A stretch of 64,000 nt of DNA from Liolophura sinensis (lineage: Eukaryota > Mollusca > Polyplacophora > Chitonida > Chitonidae): NCBI RefSeq assembly GCF_032854445.1, contig NC_088301.1, positions 28,940,402 through 29,004,401 of the forward strand. The letters are read 5' to 3'. The position numbers and the translations under genes are program-made. Under the pieces are notes generated by a model. The model worked only from the letters and a program-made list of their open reading frames with translations. It ran no database searches and had not been told where the DNA came from. Of the stretch, positions 10,801-25,800 are shown in pieces; within the stretch, counting starts at the first letter, position 1, and each line of letters starts with the position of its first letter.

Positions 10801-13800
10801 AAAGGGTGTATTTTTGATAGGAGTTTATTTTTCAGAGTTGATTATTGAAATAGACCGATATAAAATAAAGTATCAAACTAGTAGCTTTAATATCTACCAA
10901 GTTTTATACTGAAAATGAATGGTTCTTGAAAATGCAAGACTTTACAAGAAACCTTACAAGGCGTGTTAGTCACACTTAATCATTGTGATTTCGTGGATTT
11001 CATCACATTGGTACTTTCCATTTGCATTGAATACTTGAACTAATATATCTTGTTAAGGGAGGTAAATTCTTGGAAAAGGGATGTAATTTATGTATGAAGA
11101 AAATACGGAATGGTATATTCGGTAGGAAAAAGTCTGCAAAGTGTATGCATATTGTAAGCATCAGCACAACCGTATGTATATATACATGTACATTTTTTAC
11201 ATGTACATATGTGGTTGTAATCCAGAGTTTTTAAATGACTTGATGTACCTGTAAGTATACATAATGTCATGATTAAAAAGGATTGGTCAGGTTGAAGGCT
11301 GTCATTAAGCACATTTTGATATGTAAACAATCCTTGTCACCTTCTCTAACCTAAAGGCATGTGGCCTTGCATGTTTATTTCTGCGTTCACACTTCATGTA
11401 ATCTTAAACGCCCCTCTGTATGTCGGCTTCTGTGGGTTTGTGTTGGCAGCTGAACGTGCAGGATGATTCTGAGAGGGTCAGGACTGAAGCCTTTACTCCT
11501 CAGACAGATCTGGCACCTGGCTGATCTGGATAAGGATGGTTTACTGTGCGCTGAGGAGTGGGAATGTTTTCTGTCACCTGGTCAAGTTCGTTAAACAAGG
11601 TAAGAAAGTTTTGCTCAACCTTCACAAGACTTTGTACTGTTGTAGTTTTTGGAACTTTCCTTGCATTCATTTGTGGAGGACTTTTGAAACCAAAAGAAAA
11701 TTAGATGCATGTGTCTATGAAGTTTGTTTGTAAAAGCCTTTTGTAGCTGGGTCTGGAAAAGCCTTTGGGACTACAAGCCAACCGAGTTTATACTAGCTTT
11801 TATGTGTACCTTGAACAAGTTTATGGAACAAAATACTTTTATGTGATCAAGACATTCTAAATTCAAACTTGATACAAACAAATTCAGGGCTTTAGGGAAG
11901 TATAATTAACTTTTTTGTTTCTCTTCTGCTCTCAGAATATCTTTGCTTGATCACATTCTTACTAAACGCTGTCTAGTTTGCACCCACATGTATTTCTAAA
12001 ATAGTTATATGAGATGCGGACTCGGTGCCTCGTTGACCTGTGCTTGACAACTCAGCTGAATCAGATTATTGGGAATTAAGTTAAATGATCCTAAGTCTTT
12101 GGTGGTGGGTTGGTGGTGAGGGGGGGGGGGGGGGGCATTAGTGCAGGTACTGACTTAATCCTAGCCTTAAGGACATTTGTGAAGGCAGGGTTTAAAGGGG
12201 TGTGGTTATTTTGACATTGACTGACAAGTCAGTGTCAAACATTCTAATTCTTGTACCTGTTTTTATTGTATATAAACATGTATATGCTACCAGTTATAGT
12301 GATTTCAAGATGAAATTGTATTTGAGCATAGATTGTTGGTTACTGGCTGGTGTGGCTTAAACCGTTTGCATGTGTTAATTAGTAATAATTATATAAATGT
12401 ATATGTATTTTTTTTTTACATACATGCATGTATTAACTGTATGACATTTTCCTGTGTAGTTACAGTAAATTACATAAAATATTTGCCCCAAAAAGTGCAT
12501 TTGAAAGGCAAATCAATATCATAAAAAATTAAAGTTGGTGGAGAAATTCACATTTTCCCCATTGGATATTATCTTACCTTTCAAAAACATCTTCAAAACA
12601 CCTAAGGTCAGTAGAACTGTCAGAATCATGCAAACTGGTAACAAGCAGTGCGCTTGATTTGCATAAAGACATGCAGGTTAATTTGCATGCAAAAAGATTA
12701 TATCTGTAGGATATCTGAAATTGATCTTCTGTTGGATTGATTGCTTGTTTGCATAAGTGTTATGTGAAATTGACACACACACGCACACCAGGTATTCCTA
12801 GGGATTAATCTAAAACCATGGATAGATTAATTGGTGAGCACTACATCAAACTGATTATTCAGGTAAACGAGTTTGTTGTTGACTGTACACTGTTGTGGGT
12901 AACCTGACCTAACGACTCCTACTTTGTGGTTATTATACTTAAAAGGTAAGAGCATAGAGGGTGCAGTCAATGTGTATAGCTGTATACCAGAAAAGACCTC
13001 ACCATTTTCACTGCAAGCCCAGAGACTAAGGTAATTTTATCATTTTTATTCATGTACTTTTCCTCTTTAAGAAATACATGTTTAGCATGATGGTTTAAAT
13101 ATTACGAAGCTGTAAGGTTAAAATTATTTCCATGTGTTGCTACAGGAATTGTTTTCATGCATGAGATTTAAAGTGGCTTTTCAATTCATTGATAAATTTA
13201 GAAAAGACCTCATCTAAATAATTGTATTTGTAGTGCATTGAATAGAGTTAAAGTGTGGACACATTTTTAGCTTGCCTGTACAAAGTACACGTGTCGAATA
13301 ACAAGGAAAGCAATGTTAGGCATGATATCTTAAAAAGTACTGCAGGTATTAAGATCAAGGTTTGCACATATGTAGAACACAGTAACACAAGGGGGATATG
13401 CCATCGTTGAAATGGTGTGAGCATATTAAATACCGTAAATTACCAAATTCCTGAATTAGTGTCTTTTTGTATTAGCATTAATGTTAAACATAATGTTAGG
13501 GATAATAATCTCAAAAAGTACAGCATGTACTGACTTGGAGTTTTACATGCATGTGAAGCACAGAAGATGTTCCATCGCTAATGCTCTCATATTTATTACC
13601 CAAATTCACGATTTCAGTAGTTTACATGTATTGAGTTAAATTTAAGTTATCTTTTTCAAAAGTTACGTGGAATTAATAAAACCATTGATGTAATGGTAAT
13701 AGGAAATGTGGTAAACAGGTAATAGACTACCTAAGCTGCTCGATAAATCAGTCAAAAAAACTCACTGTCAATGTAATGAAATTCTTCTTTAATCAAGGTT

Positions 13801-16800
13801 TACCACTCCAACTGATTTCAGGGTATCCAGATTTCATAGAGACAAAGCTATATTATCAGCATGGAAGGTAAGTTAAATTTTACAATATTAAAAGTCTGTT
13901 TAAGTAGGTTTTTTCAGACCCACATGTAATTTGAATTAAGATATTGCGAAATTTCATATAAACAATAAATAGTAAAATAGTTATGCATTAGAAATAAGTG
14001 AAATTAGAGATTTTGTAAGAATGGGTTGTTGTTTATCATATCAGCTTGGCATTATGATTGTTATAATTACATATATATATGTAACTTGTAGTTATTTTGA
14101 AAATACGCACTTGTGGTGTTGAAACCTGGCACGGGGTGAAACTGTAGCTCCCACAGATTCTGTTTAAATTAGTTTGCTATGTGTCTTTACAAAAGGTTTG
14201 TGTTCGGGATAAATCACAAATTGTTTTCTGGTGGTGTTATTTTCCCGTTAAACACTGATCGCCAGCTATGGTTGAAGTCAAACTCCATCACAGCTTCTAT
14301 ACAGCAACCCTTAATAGACTAATAGATACTAGTCCCATCCACAGAATTGTTTACTGCTTTATTGGGGGGAAATGATTACTTTTTTGGAAAAGACAAAACA
14401 AGGCTACATGAATGATAGAATCAGTGAAAGAGTCATGGTGGTGTGATAAGCAGATCCCACAATCATTACCAGCTGATAATAATAATGCACTGATATGACA
14501 AGGCATAAAAACTTGATTTGTGGCTACAGGCGTCACAGTTAAAGAACTAGCCAAGTTTAAATGAAATTCTGATGGATCATTAATTGCTACATGTATTTAA
14601 AACCGTCGGCAAGAATGTTTCACCGATGAGATGATGTGACCAAGGAACCTCTTACCAAACTATCGCTGTGAGTTCAAATCCAGCTCATGCAGTCTTCCTC
14701 TTCAGTTGTACATGGGAAGATCTGCCAGCAACATGTGGATGTGTGTGGGTTTCCCCCAGGCTCTGCCTGTTTTCCTCCCACCATAATAGTGAAGTATGGT
14801 GTAAAACTCCAATGACATAAATAAAAATAAATAAATACAAGATGGCAAGCCATGCTGCAAATTGAATTTACCGATCATGGTAATATGTGAATGAACCAGT
14901 AATTGAGTGAAGTAGTCATGCTAATGGATGAGTGAACCATCTCTACCAATGATTAAAAGAGATGGACATACATGTAATGATAATAATGAGTGATTAAACC
15001 AGCCATGAGTGGATGAACCATCAGTGATGATGGGGGGCTGAACCAACTAACATGGTGTCAGTGAGTAATCAAAGCTCTCTCATGAGTGCATGAAACCAGC
15101 CATAATAATATATTAATTAATGGATTAGCCAAGATATGAGATAAATGAACCAGGTATGCTCATGAACCATGGTATTGTCAGGATGAACCAGTCATTATGA
15201 CTGAATGAATCCACAAGAACATTAGGTCAATAAATTATACCGCTAATTATGTATTAGCTAATTTGAATTCATGGCTGTCATGTCCAACTTTGCTTTTTTT
15301 CCAGTCTACTTCCAAAATGTATGAATAGGTAACATCCTACTTTTATACTTAAATTACATTTTTAAAGGTTCTTAACATTCTTATGTCACATGGCAGTACC
15401 CTCGCATGCCTGAAATTGTTTGTTCTTTTTAACCTAAGTTGATCAATTAAAAAATTTTTCGTCATTATCTAAATGCTTTAAAACCAATTCACATCACCTA
15501 CAAGTACTTCTTTTGAAAAGCATGTTTACTTGACATGAATGTGCATGTACATCAGCCAACAAAGCCTCCCTTTATGCCAGATAACAGAATCCTTTTGTAA
15601 TACCAAGACCTACTCAGTATGAATACTTGTTTGTGTAATGGAAGATTACCATTTAATCATTGAGTTGCATTCATGAGCAACTAATGTACATGCAGTTGGA
15701 TCAGAAATAAATGTCTTCAGTTTACATCGTAGGTGTGGAAATAAGGTGTTACTGTTCTCACATGATACTGTCTGTGTATGTATTTGGTACATTGTGATAG
15801 GGTATGTGTTTATATGGTCTGCTGATATTTTGTTCTTTCAGCAATGTATATATAACACTGTGCCCTAAGACATTTACATAGAATTTTTATGATGAACAAG
15901 TTTTATATAAACCTTCCTCTTCCAAGTGATAATTTCCTCGTATAGGGTAATAATTTGAAATCTAAGCTTGTGACAAAAATTATTTTTGATTCAGCAAGTC
16001 CTTGTTGGTAGTTGTTTGTGGGTTTTACTACAGGACTACTATAGACATGAATATCAGTTAAGTGGCCCTTTGGGCTAAAATACATATAGATCTCAGTGTA
16101 GCCATTTTCGAATTTGACCTTTGAGGTTGTGTGTTCAAATCCAGCTCTTGCTCTAGGAGGAATGTATGTCAAGGTGCTGTAGGTTCTGTTTAGTTTTCAC
16201 CCCCCCCCCCCCCCCCCCCCCCCAAACTGATCAATGTGAAATCAAGATGATCAACAGATTTGACCTGTGTATTGTTGACAAGCGTATATTATCATAGAGA
16301 CGGCTATTATTTATGCATATACCGTATATTTCTTGCCTCCCCCACCTTAGTGAGAACAAACCCTCTTATGCTTCCACCCAGACAGCTATTTGTCTGATAT
16401 AGCTGACGTAATTTAGAGCTGTATAAGCCTGTCACTAACACGAGTCATGACTGTGGCTGAGTCTGTAACCTTCCCTTCGTTAACACATTTTCCTTGTTTG
16501 TGAGAATGCGCAGCCTGCATGCAAATTATTTTAGTCCCATGAATTAAAACACTGCATGGAGATATACTTGCTTAGATTTGGAATTTTCCTGTTATAAAAC
16601 TATAGCATTATATACTCAGGACACAGTAGTGTGCTGAAAAGATGCAAAGAATTTTAGTTATGGAATTTAGTATATAAGTCACATATAGAGAGTGGTTAGT
16701 GTAATAATAAAATCTGTTAATTACTGCCTGTAGTTTTTTGCCTGAGAGCTGTGTTTTGTTTTCCAAAGTGGAACTGTATGAAAGGTGAACAAATGGTGTT

Positions 16801-19800
16801 CCTGTGGAAAGGAATTTATAGCTTGCTCAGTCTAAGGGAAAAGGACTATTTGGCAAAGTTTTTATGTTAAAATAATCTACAATACCAACTACCATTTAAG
16901 TTGAGCATATTTCAATATTTTACACTTGCCTGGCCTGTTTATTAAAGGAAAGACGCAAGGAAGAATGTCTGAGAGAAATGAAGCGCCATGAAATCCAGCT
17001 TCAGAAGATTGCGCTGATAGAGAAACTGGTAGGTTAATTGTTCTTCGAGTGAATATTCATGAGATCTGTGTGTAATGTCTCACAGAACAAAACAGTGTCA
17101 CTAATTTGCATGTTTAGAGAATGTTTTCGTTTGTTTTATTAACATTGTACTGCATATACACTGTACATGTTATTCTTGCTGAAGTGTAAGGAAAGCTAGA
17201 TGTCATGCTTTGATGAGACACCATGATTTCCCGTCAAATGTCTGACTGTCCACATGAACCTATCATGTCAGTTAATTGTCATTCTTTAGTATGGTGTAAA
17301 ACACATGTTGCACCAGACAGTAATAAAATCTCACAATAATGAAAGTTAAACGGTAAAAAAATTGTAAATATCCTGATTTTAGACAGATTTGATGAGTCTG
17401 CATTAAAATGTTGAACATGTTCGGAATGCTTTTGTACTTCCTTGTGAGAAACACTTTTGGTTAATTTTGAATGTACATGTGTGTTTGTCTTGTAATATTT
17501 CAGGGGGATATAGTAATGCTCAGTGTGTGTCATATTGATGACAAGTTTTCACAAATCTGATTGTATGTATATGTAGAACTACATGTATCAAGGTTTGACA
17601 TACTTTTTTCTGTTTGTTTTAGTTGGAAGTGCTCAAAGATATATCTCCAAATTCAGATCACACAGTTACAGTCCAAAAGAATCTCCAGCATGAGCGAGAG
17701 AAACTCAGAAAGCAGGAAAAGATTGTGATAAGGTCAGCATTCACTTGAATGTTACATCATTATTGTCGTCTACTGTAACCCCTTGTCTTACTTAAAAACT
17801 TGTTGTCATTCTCTGTGGACTAATGAAGCTGAATAAGTATTGCTCTGATGGTTTTGTAAAGAAATTGCTTAAGTAGGTGATTTCTTGTAGTAGAGCTGTG
17901 GTGTGCGGGGTGGCAATTTTTTGATAATTGAACATTGATGTTCATCTCTCAAACTGCAATAATGAGGTCAAGGAGAGGGCAAATGAATTTTATGTTTTAA
18001 AATCTCAACATGAATATACTTTAAATGCATGTGTTTTTATTTTTGCTTTTAACAAAATGCAAATTGTGATTAAATTAGGTTTAAATGTTGTAATATAACA
18101 AATGAGAAAAGCTTTGAACAAAAAAGAAGCAAAAATATTTATGGTTAAAGGAACTAACTGCTCTTCTCTTTGTTTATTGTTTTGGTATTCTTTAGAAGTA
18201 CATATCCTTACTCCTATAAAAATATCTCCATGCATTTATAAGCATTAATATAGAATACATTACCTTAATTCACCCTTTTTACTCCCAGATGACTTCTATT
18301 TTGATACTACATGTACTTGTATGTGTGTATCACTTTAGATGAGACTTTAGATATGTTAATATTTGAGTTACTATGGCAACAAGTTCAGTTTTCAGTTGTC
18401 ACACTTCATTGGATTTAAAAAAATTGAAGCTTTTTCCATACAGATTTACTTCCCTTGATTTGACTATTCCTTTTGATGAGAGCATCTGACTTGAAGGAAG
18501 GTTTGGGTATAAAATCTAGGGACATTTATGCATTCAAGTGTTGCTGTTTCAAAACTTGCTTGAACTGAAAAGAACTTCATTACCAGTCGTATGACCACAT
18601 CTTTATTAACATGCAAATTCTACGTGTGCATTGCTAAAATTCTTCGGTAACCACAGCATGTTAGTAATATAGTAAGTATGAAATGCACATATGTTATCTT
18701 ATTTCTTATCAAATACTACTGTGAAGAAAGTGAGACTAACATTTATGGCAAAACAACTGAATGTTAAAGTTAATGTTTGAGTGCGTTTAAAATTACCGCA
18801 TCCAAAAAATTGAGGATTTTAATATATATCATATATCATCACCGCAGAGCGGGTCGCATGAGATGAGCAGCACGAGCATCCGGGCATGTTCAATAGTTTA
18901 GTGCTGAGAATCCGTCACAGCGTGCATAATTGCGAGTCTACTCGTACAGGAATGGCACCTCCGTGGCTCAGTTGGTTAACGCGCTAGCGCAGTGTAATGA
19001 CCTAGAAGTTTTAGTTATTAGTTGTAGTCGTCAAGCAGGGGTTATATTGTTCACATCTGTGACCAATTAACAAATTCAGCAAATACTTCTATTTTTATGG
19101 TCAAGATGTGAAGTGTTTTATTGATATGTGGGTGTTGTTCTTTAACAGACTAAGACGAGAACATGAAAAGGTTCGTGAGGAGACTGTCAAGGCCATTGTG
19201 ACAGAGCAGAAACTGCAAGAAGACGAGAAGCAGATCAAACTGGAGACAGAAGATATAGCTAGGGTAAGACGAGGCAATGTGTTGGTTTAGCCATTCAGTT
19301 GGCCAGTTGTCTGCAAAAGATATAGGTAGGGTAAGATGAGGCAATGTGTTGGTTTAGCCATTCAGTTGGCCAGTTGTCTGCAAATACTACTTGATAATCA
19401 TTTTTGGAGTCCCACTTTCACAAAACTTGGTAAAGTTTGTGTGATTTTTTTTTGTAAACCATGTCACCTTGTGTTGCAATGTTGAACCACATTCTGCATA
19501 ACCAAACTGAACCATCCAGAGTCAAATCAAATTTCTCAATAAATATACATGTGCAGATTGAAAGCAATGCTTGTCAGAGTAAAGTTTTAGCCTAACCTGG
19601 TGTGTCCACGAATGCATTCAGTGCAAATTCATGCCCATTGATGTGCATTTTGTTGTCATGCCAACATTATTATATCTGGGACAGAATTCCTTAAAAAGAG
19701 TGAAAGTAAAGCCTTCACTGTGTTATTATTGGAATACAGTTGATTTTCCGTCATGGGTCGGTTTGAGTTTTTGGACATTTTAGAAACGGCCTTCCACAAC

Positions 19801-22800
19801 AGCAGCCTATTATTTATCATGCACTGACACAAAGCCATTACATTACCCATTTTTAAAATGGTAAAAATTTGCCGTCTTATGTTATGGTCATTCCTTAGAT
19901 CTCTTTGATTGCATTGGCCAGACTTATAGACATTGATTGGCATTATCAAAATTAGCTGTCCTGTGATGGCCAGGTTTAATATTTTTATTGACAGCAACAT
20001 TTTAAATGTTTGTTGGGTTAAATGCTACCTATGTTATGATATGTATTCATGTAGGTTAATTGAAAAGTTACAAATAAGCCTGTACACCATCTTTAATGGG
20101 TTTATATCACTTTAATAGCATGGACCTCATAATTTACATGTATGTGGCATTGTTGATCTTACCAGTGGGGTGGTTACACTGAGCTTTTGTGTCTAACCTA
20201 ATCCTACTTTGTCAGGGTATAACATTAATAAATCCAGAGGTCAAGAGGCAGATTGGACAGATTTAACTCTGGTTGTTATCTACACACATATACTGTAGTA
20301 TTTCCAATTATCTTACATACAATTTATAGGTCTAGTAGCTTTTATGGAGCTTCATTTCATGCACAGGACAAAACTGAATTCCAAGCCAGATGATCACATA
20401 TAGCATGGACTAGAGGGACAGGGGGGCTGTGAAGTGAGCTAAAATAATTTTGGATTGTTTGGAACAGTCTGTATAGCGGGAAATTTCATTGTGGTGTGCA
20501 TCCTTTGGCTTGATTCACAGATCGGAAATGGTACATGAAGCAGATGGGCCTAAATGTTGACAATATAAAGATATGAATTCTGAATTCTGTCAGTGAGCAT
20601 AACAAGCATTGGGAACTTCAGAATGATTATGTATTATATTAGTGCAACAAAAACTGTGCATTACAACAGATGGTCGCAAGTGAAATAAAGATGTTAAATG
20701 TTGAGCAATCAAAAATTTTGAGGACATTGAGGAAAAAGTAATGATTCATTTGTGAAATAATATAATAATCAACATTTTGTTACAAATGTGTCACATTTGT
20801 TAAATATATTAAAGGGCCAGAGCTCTCAGTGGTAAATTCAGAATTTTTGAGCCACTTAGCTAAGTACAAAAATGAGTTGCATTTGATTCATATCTAAATC
20901 TCCTGTGACTATTGTTTGTTTTCTGAAAAATGACAGGAGAATTAGAAGGGGACGAGATAACATGCAAATGAGACAAAGATTTCCACAATGCCTTGTTAGT
21001 TGGTGGATTACAAATGTAAACATATGATATTTTGAGCAAATTATAAATCTAGTAATTTTAAACCAAATGCAATTTTGCTTTCTCTCGATAGTGTATGATA
21101 ATGTATTTGTAATTCCCAACTCCTGCAAGTCTGAACTTTATGTAGATGACATCTAAAATAACAGTGCAATTTTTTCACCATCTCATAAGTCTAATTTGAC
21201 TTGGGGTTGTTGTTTTTTTTGTGTGTGTGAAATAAACATGGTCTACAAATCATTACCAGATTTACAGTAGTGTGGTCAAAAATGATATATGTGTGCGTGT
21301 AGTCTGCCAAAATAGAGCTTAAGTTACACAGTGTATTAAATAAAAGGCATTTGTAACGTACCACAGGCAATGTCTAGAGCTGTGCACAAGACTGGTAGAG
21401 TTCTTTGTATTGTAAAGTTCAGATGTTGTTTGGAGTATGTGGCATTTGTGATTGTCATGTTCTTGGAACATGCATGCGAATAACTCTAAGCTTGGTTTAG
21501 TTCTGTTTGGTTTGGATTGTGGATATCAAGTTTGTTTTATAGAGTTACTTCAAATCAGTCTGACATCAGAGTGGAATATTCCCGAATCGCCTTCATTAAG
21601 TTAATCTGTCAGAAATATGTGTGGTGTTTTTTTAATACTTTGCAATTTTGGTAGGTTTTTGTGGCATCCTAATATCCTAATGTATGCAAAGTATACTGTA
21701 ATTCTTTAACCTTTCCACATGCCTGCAAGGTGTTTATTCAAGCATATTGTGAAGGTATTATTCTGTGTTGACTGACAAAACTGTATTTTCTCTGAAGCCC
21801 TGAAATGGGCTTACCCAACCAATGTAGATTTGTCTTAGAAATCAAAGTGAAAAGGTGCATCAATCAGACTGAAAGTTGCTCTTTCAGATGAGAAAATGGA
21901 GAGGAATTAGGGTAATTGATATATTTTGCATAATAATAACATAAATCTGAATGCGGATATACAAACATGCATGTAAATGGATGTGTTGTTGTTGTCTAAA
22001 GAAGCTTGAATGACAGGAATGCCACTGAGAGCACTGAGAGTCATCTCATACAGATCAGGTATGATGCATTGCTGCAAAGTCATGCGTTTTCTTCTTCAGT
22101 AGGCCTTGTTGTATATTTCTAACAGTTGTAATTACAGATCCAGGATCAATAAATTTGACTGACTAAATTGTATTATGTTACAGATAGGATATAAGAATGT
22201 GGTGCACGGAAGTAATGGTTTTGTCTGTAATTTTCAGCGTCTGTCAACACCATATCGTAAATCTACCAAAGATCCGGACCCTTTCCATCAAATCCACGAG
22301 GAGAGAAAAGGTGAGTTGACAGTACATGTATATGCCTGAGTTACATTGTGTTTTTGTGCCTGTACTAGTTATGAGCTTAAATTGTGTTGAGTGTCATTGT
22401 CTTGTAAATGTATGCATCTTTATTTATTATATGTTTATGATTAAAAAGGATGTTGATAAGAAACATAAAGTTATCTGAGTAAACTCATGGTGATAGTCAT
22501 GTTTCATTTTTTATTTTTTATTTTTTTTTGATATACCTGAGTTCAGTATATAGTTGATGTTAGGCCAGAAATAAACCAGATCATTCTGGACAGTCATGGG
22601 GGCTTCTGTGTCTGGGTGGTTGGTATGCTAGCAATTCAGGATCCTCTAACCAGTTGGGCTGCTGTGAGTTCAAGACCAACTCATGCTGGTCATGCTATTC
22701 CCTGATAGTATGTCAGGAAGGTGTGCCAGCAATCTGTAGATGGTCATGGGTTCCTAGCAGCTCTGCCCAGCTTCCATCTATCAAAGGTCTGGCTGCCATT

Positions 22801-25800
22801 TCATAAATGAATGTTACTGAGTTTGGCATGAAGCACCAATCATAGAAATAAATAAATAAACTCTAGGTGTTCTGGCTGTTCTCATTGGATTTCTAGGTGT
22901 TCTGGCTGTTCTCTCATTGGATTTAGGAATGTTTTGCTGCCAAAGCGGCCCTGGCTCTTTTGTCTGGCTGCCAAATGATGTGACGAAAACTGTTACATTT
23001 ATTAAACATGAATTACGGGCACTGACCAGGGACATCGCTACATGTGTAAAGTAACATATTACTTTCACGAAGAAAACTTCCATAATGTTATGCAATAAAA
23101 GAAGAAGTCTGTTGACAATAGAAAAATTGAAAACTTCGTTTTCGTTCTATAAATTTGTTCAGTTTTTTAATATTCTGATTGAATTTTTTTAATGGTGAAC
23201 TGAGAAATATCACAGTGCAGAAATGGTGGTGGATTGTAATTTTTATTTTTTGGATGTAAAGTGCTTCAATTTCCACTCTTCACGAAATGAAAAATTCTTG
23301 GTGTTAACAAGAAAGAATAAATCAATCAGTCAGTCATGTGGCTAATCCAGTATACCTATGTGCAATATGTTTTGTTAAACTGATATTAACCTGCTTTAGT
23401 AAGACTGCTTATAACCCAGGAATGTGTTAACAAAATTAACATGGTTCCCAACTAGTCTCTACTAAGATATTTGTCCATTATGTTTGCTTGGCAAATATTA
23501 ATCATAATATCACATAGCTGGGGTGAAGACAACCAATAAAGCAGGTAACAATTCTACACTTGTGCCTGTAAACAATCCCTTTGAAGTTAAGAATGATTGG
23601 AATGGTTCCAAAAATTCCTCTCCAGGGGGCAGTTATTGTTACAGAGCTGTACTTAAAGTTTGATTGTGGTAAACACAACTGAAATGCCTTGTTAAAATAG
23701 ACTGGTAGAAATTTTCTACTTTGTGCCACAATAAAAGTTTTGAACTTTTGCTTATGTGGTGGAATGATTATACTTTTGTCCAAAACATGCTTAAGTTTAA
23801 TCATCTGCACTTATGTACCTATTGGGGGCAGGATACTGACCTTGAATGTGTCAGCATTTAGGGCATGATAACATGTGGGAATTTGGAGTACATGTATTAG
23901 CAGTCAGGGAGGATAAGCTACACCTTCCTTTTGGACAGGCCCAGTGAATGGTCTAATACTGAGGGCTAAACTGCATTTTTGGTCAGATCATAGCCACCAA
24001 ATCCAAGAACTGCTGTACCTTTGGGTTGCTCAGGTCTGTTGTTCCTCATTTATCCGCCTTTACAACCCTAGTTTTAATGCCGCCGTGCAAATATTATTTA
24101 GCCTCCAATATTGAGGTGATAATAACCGTCATGTGTGATTGCCCACTGCCCGTGTTGTGTTATCGGATTGACTGTGGTGTCTAACAATAGAGCAAACATC
24201 TATATGTTGTTTATGTGGTATCAGAAAATGCTGGGTACATTTTACTTGAAACTTGACTGACAAATCTGCTCTATTGTGTTATCAGGAGTCACTCTGCAGA
24301 ACTTAAAAGCAAGTTTTCACTACTGACATTTGTGAAATGTTATTGCGCAAAGAAATTACAGGGCATTTAATGTTCATTCCTGTTCATCTGCTTCAGTGAT
24401 GCAGTGGTACGGATGCCTTCTTCTCACTCTGATTCTGTGTAGGAACAGTCATGTTTCAAGATGCTTTATAGGTTTGGTTATTTTCGTGATTTATATATAC
24501 CCTCTTTCTATTTTAATTTTTAGAATTACGAAAGAAAGGAGTTCGCTTCTGTGATCCTGATGTGCCCAAAGTCCATGTACCCTTTGTGTTCAGTCCCTTT
24601 GATCGAGATCGCTTAAAAACTCAGCAGGAAGACTTACCAAAGACAGAAACATTTTCAGATTGTGATATAACTAACCTTGACCGCTCAAAGCTCAAGGAAG
24701 CTCAAGAATTTTGGGACAAAGTGACATCACTAAGTGACTTGCCCATCACACCCACTTCTATTTTGCCCAGCCCAACAACCACACCAACAAGTCCTGATAA
24801 AATGGGAAGTAAAAGGTGGGCATTCTCTGCAGAACTCGAACCAATTACAGAAGAAGATGCTGTTTTCAAAACAGTCCCAGGTAATTGTTCCACTTAATAG
24901 ATTCTTTAGTCAAAGGTGGGAAAGCTCACAAGTAAATTTGCCAGAGGTCTGTGGTTTATCCAAGGCACTCAGGTTTCCTCCAACCATTATACTGACCAGC
25001 ACTGGCTGGTATTCGTGTGGTGAGAAACCGAGCTGAATGGTGAAGGCTAATATTTATCTGGTGAGAAACCAAGGTTAATACATTCATTTGCATGTATCAA
25101 GCTGAACAAGTAGCAACCTTCATTGTGACAAATACCATTGTACATTATCTTTTTGTGTGAAGTCCAAATCAGCCATCTCGTTCAGTGAAATCTGGCTGTA
25201 ATTCTTGGCATCTATCTTCAGATTTTAAATTTAAAGTTGAAAGAAATGGGATTTTTGAAAGCCTGTCATCTTGTTACATGTATGTACTTCACATTCTTGT
25301 GGGTTTCAATGTTTAATGTTTTTGCAGTGTTGATGGATGAAGAGTTTTGGTTTGCTCCATATCTGACACTGGATGGAAGCAATAACCAGCATATGATTGA
25401 TCTGCATAAGAAGCTGCTAGATCTCAAATTAGAAGTGGAAAAGCTCAACAGACATGGAGGGCAACTTGTTTTTGTAAGTTCATTATCTTCTTCGTCTGAA
25501 GGGCCATTAATATGGTTTGATTTGTCGTATCATGAAGATGGGCCATTTGATTTTAGTTCACACCGCAAATCATATGAAATACAGTTTGTCCCATTACCGT
25601 TTGTCATTAAAGGTGTTCACCTTTCAATCACGAGGACACACAAGGCTCAAAACCTGGCTTGGACAGGGAATGTATAGATTTTCCTACTCTCACGGCTTGT
25701 AGGGCCTTGGTAACAGTCAGCAAAGTTTGAAGCCCTGAAACTGGCCAATCCAACCAATGTAGTTTTGTCTCCAAAATCAAATTAAAAATATACATAAATT

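Noticed and set aside
16200-16223. Homopolymer C or G runs (also near 12120, 35454, 48087, 56774) as functional G-quadruplex sites
   Set aside because: Such runs are common in this sequence and prone to assembly error. Nothing ties them to a function.
18962-19000. tRNA gene
   Set aside because: Only the A-box half is present, with no T-arm or acceptor pairing. The sequence matches the SINE head.
25474-25677. Extension of the 25328 exon past its donor
   Set aside because: The frame stays open to 25677, but a strong GTAAGT donor at 25474 and the loss of helical, charged character mark the exon end.
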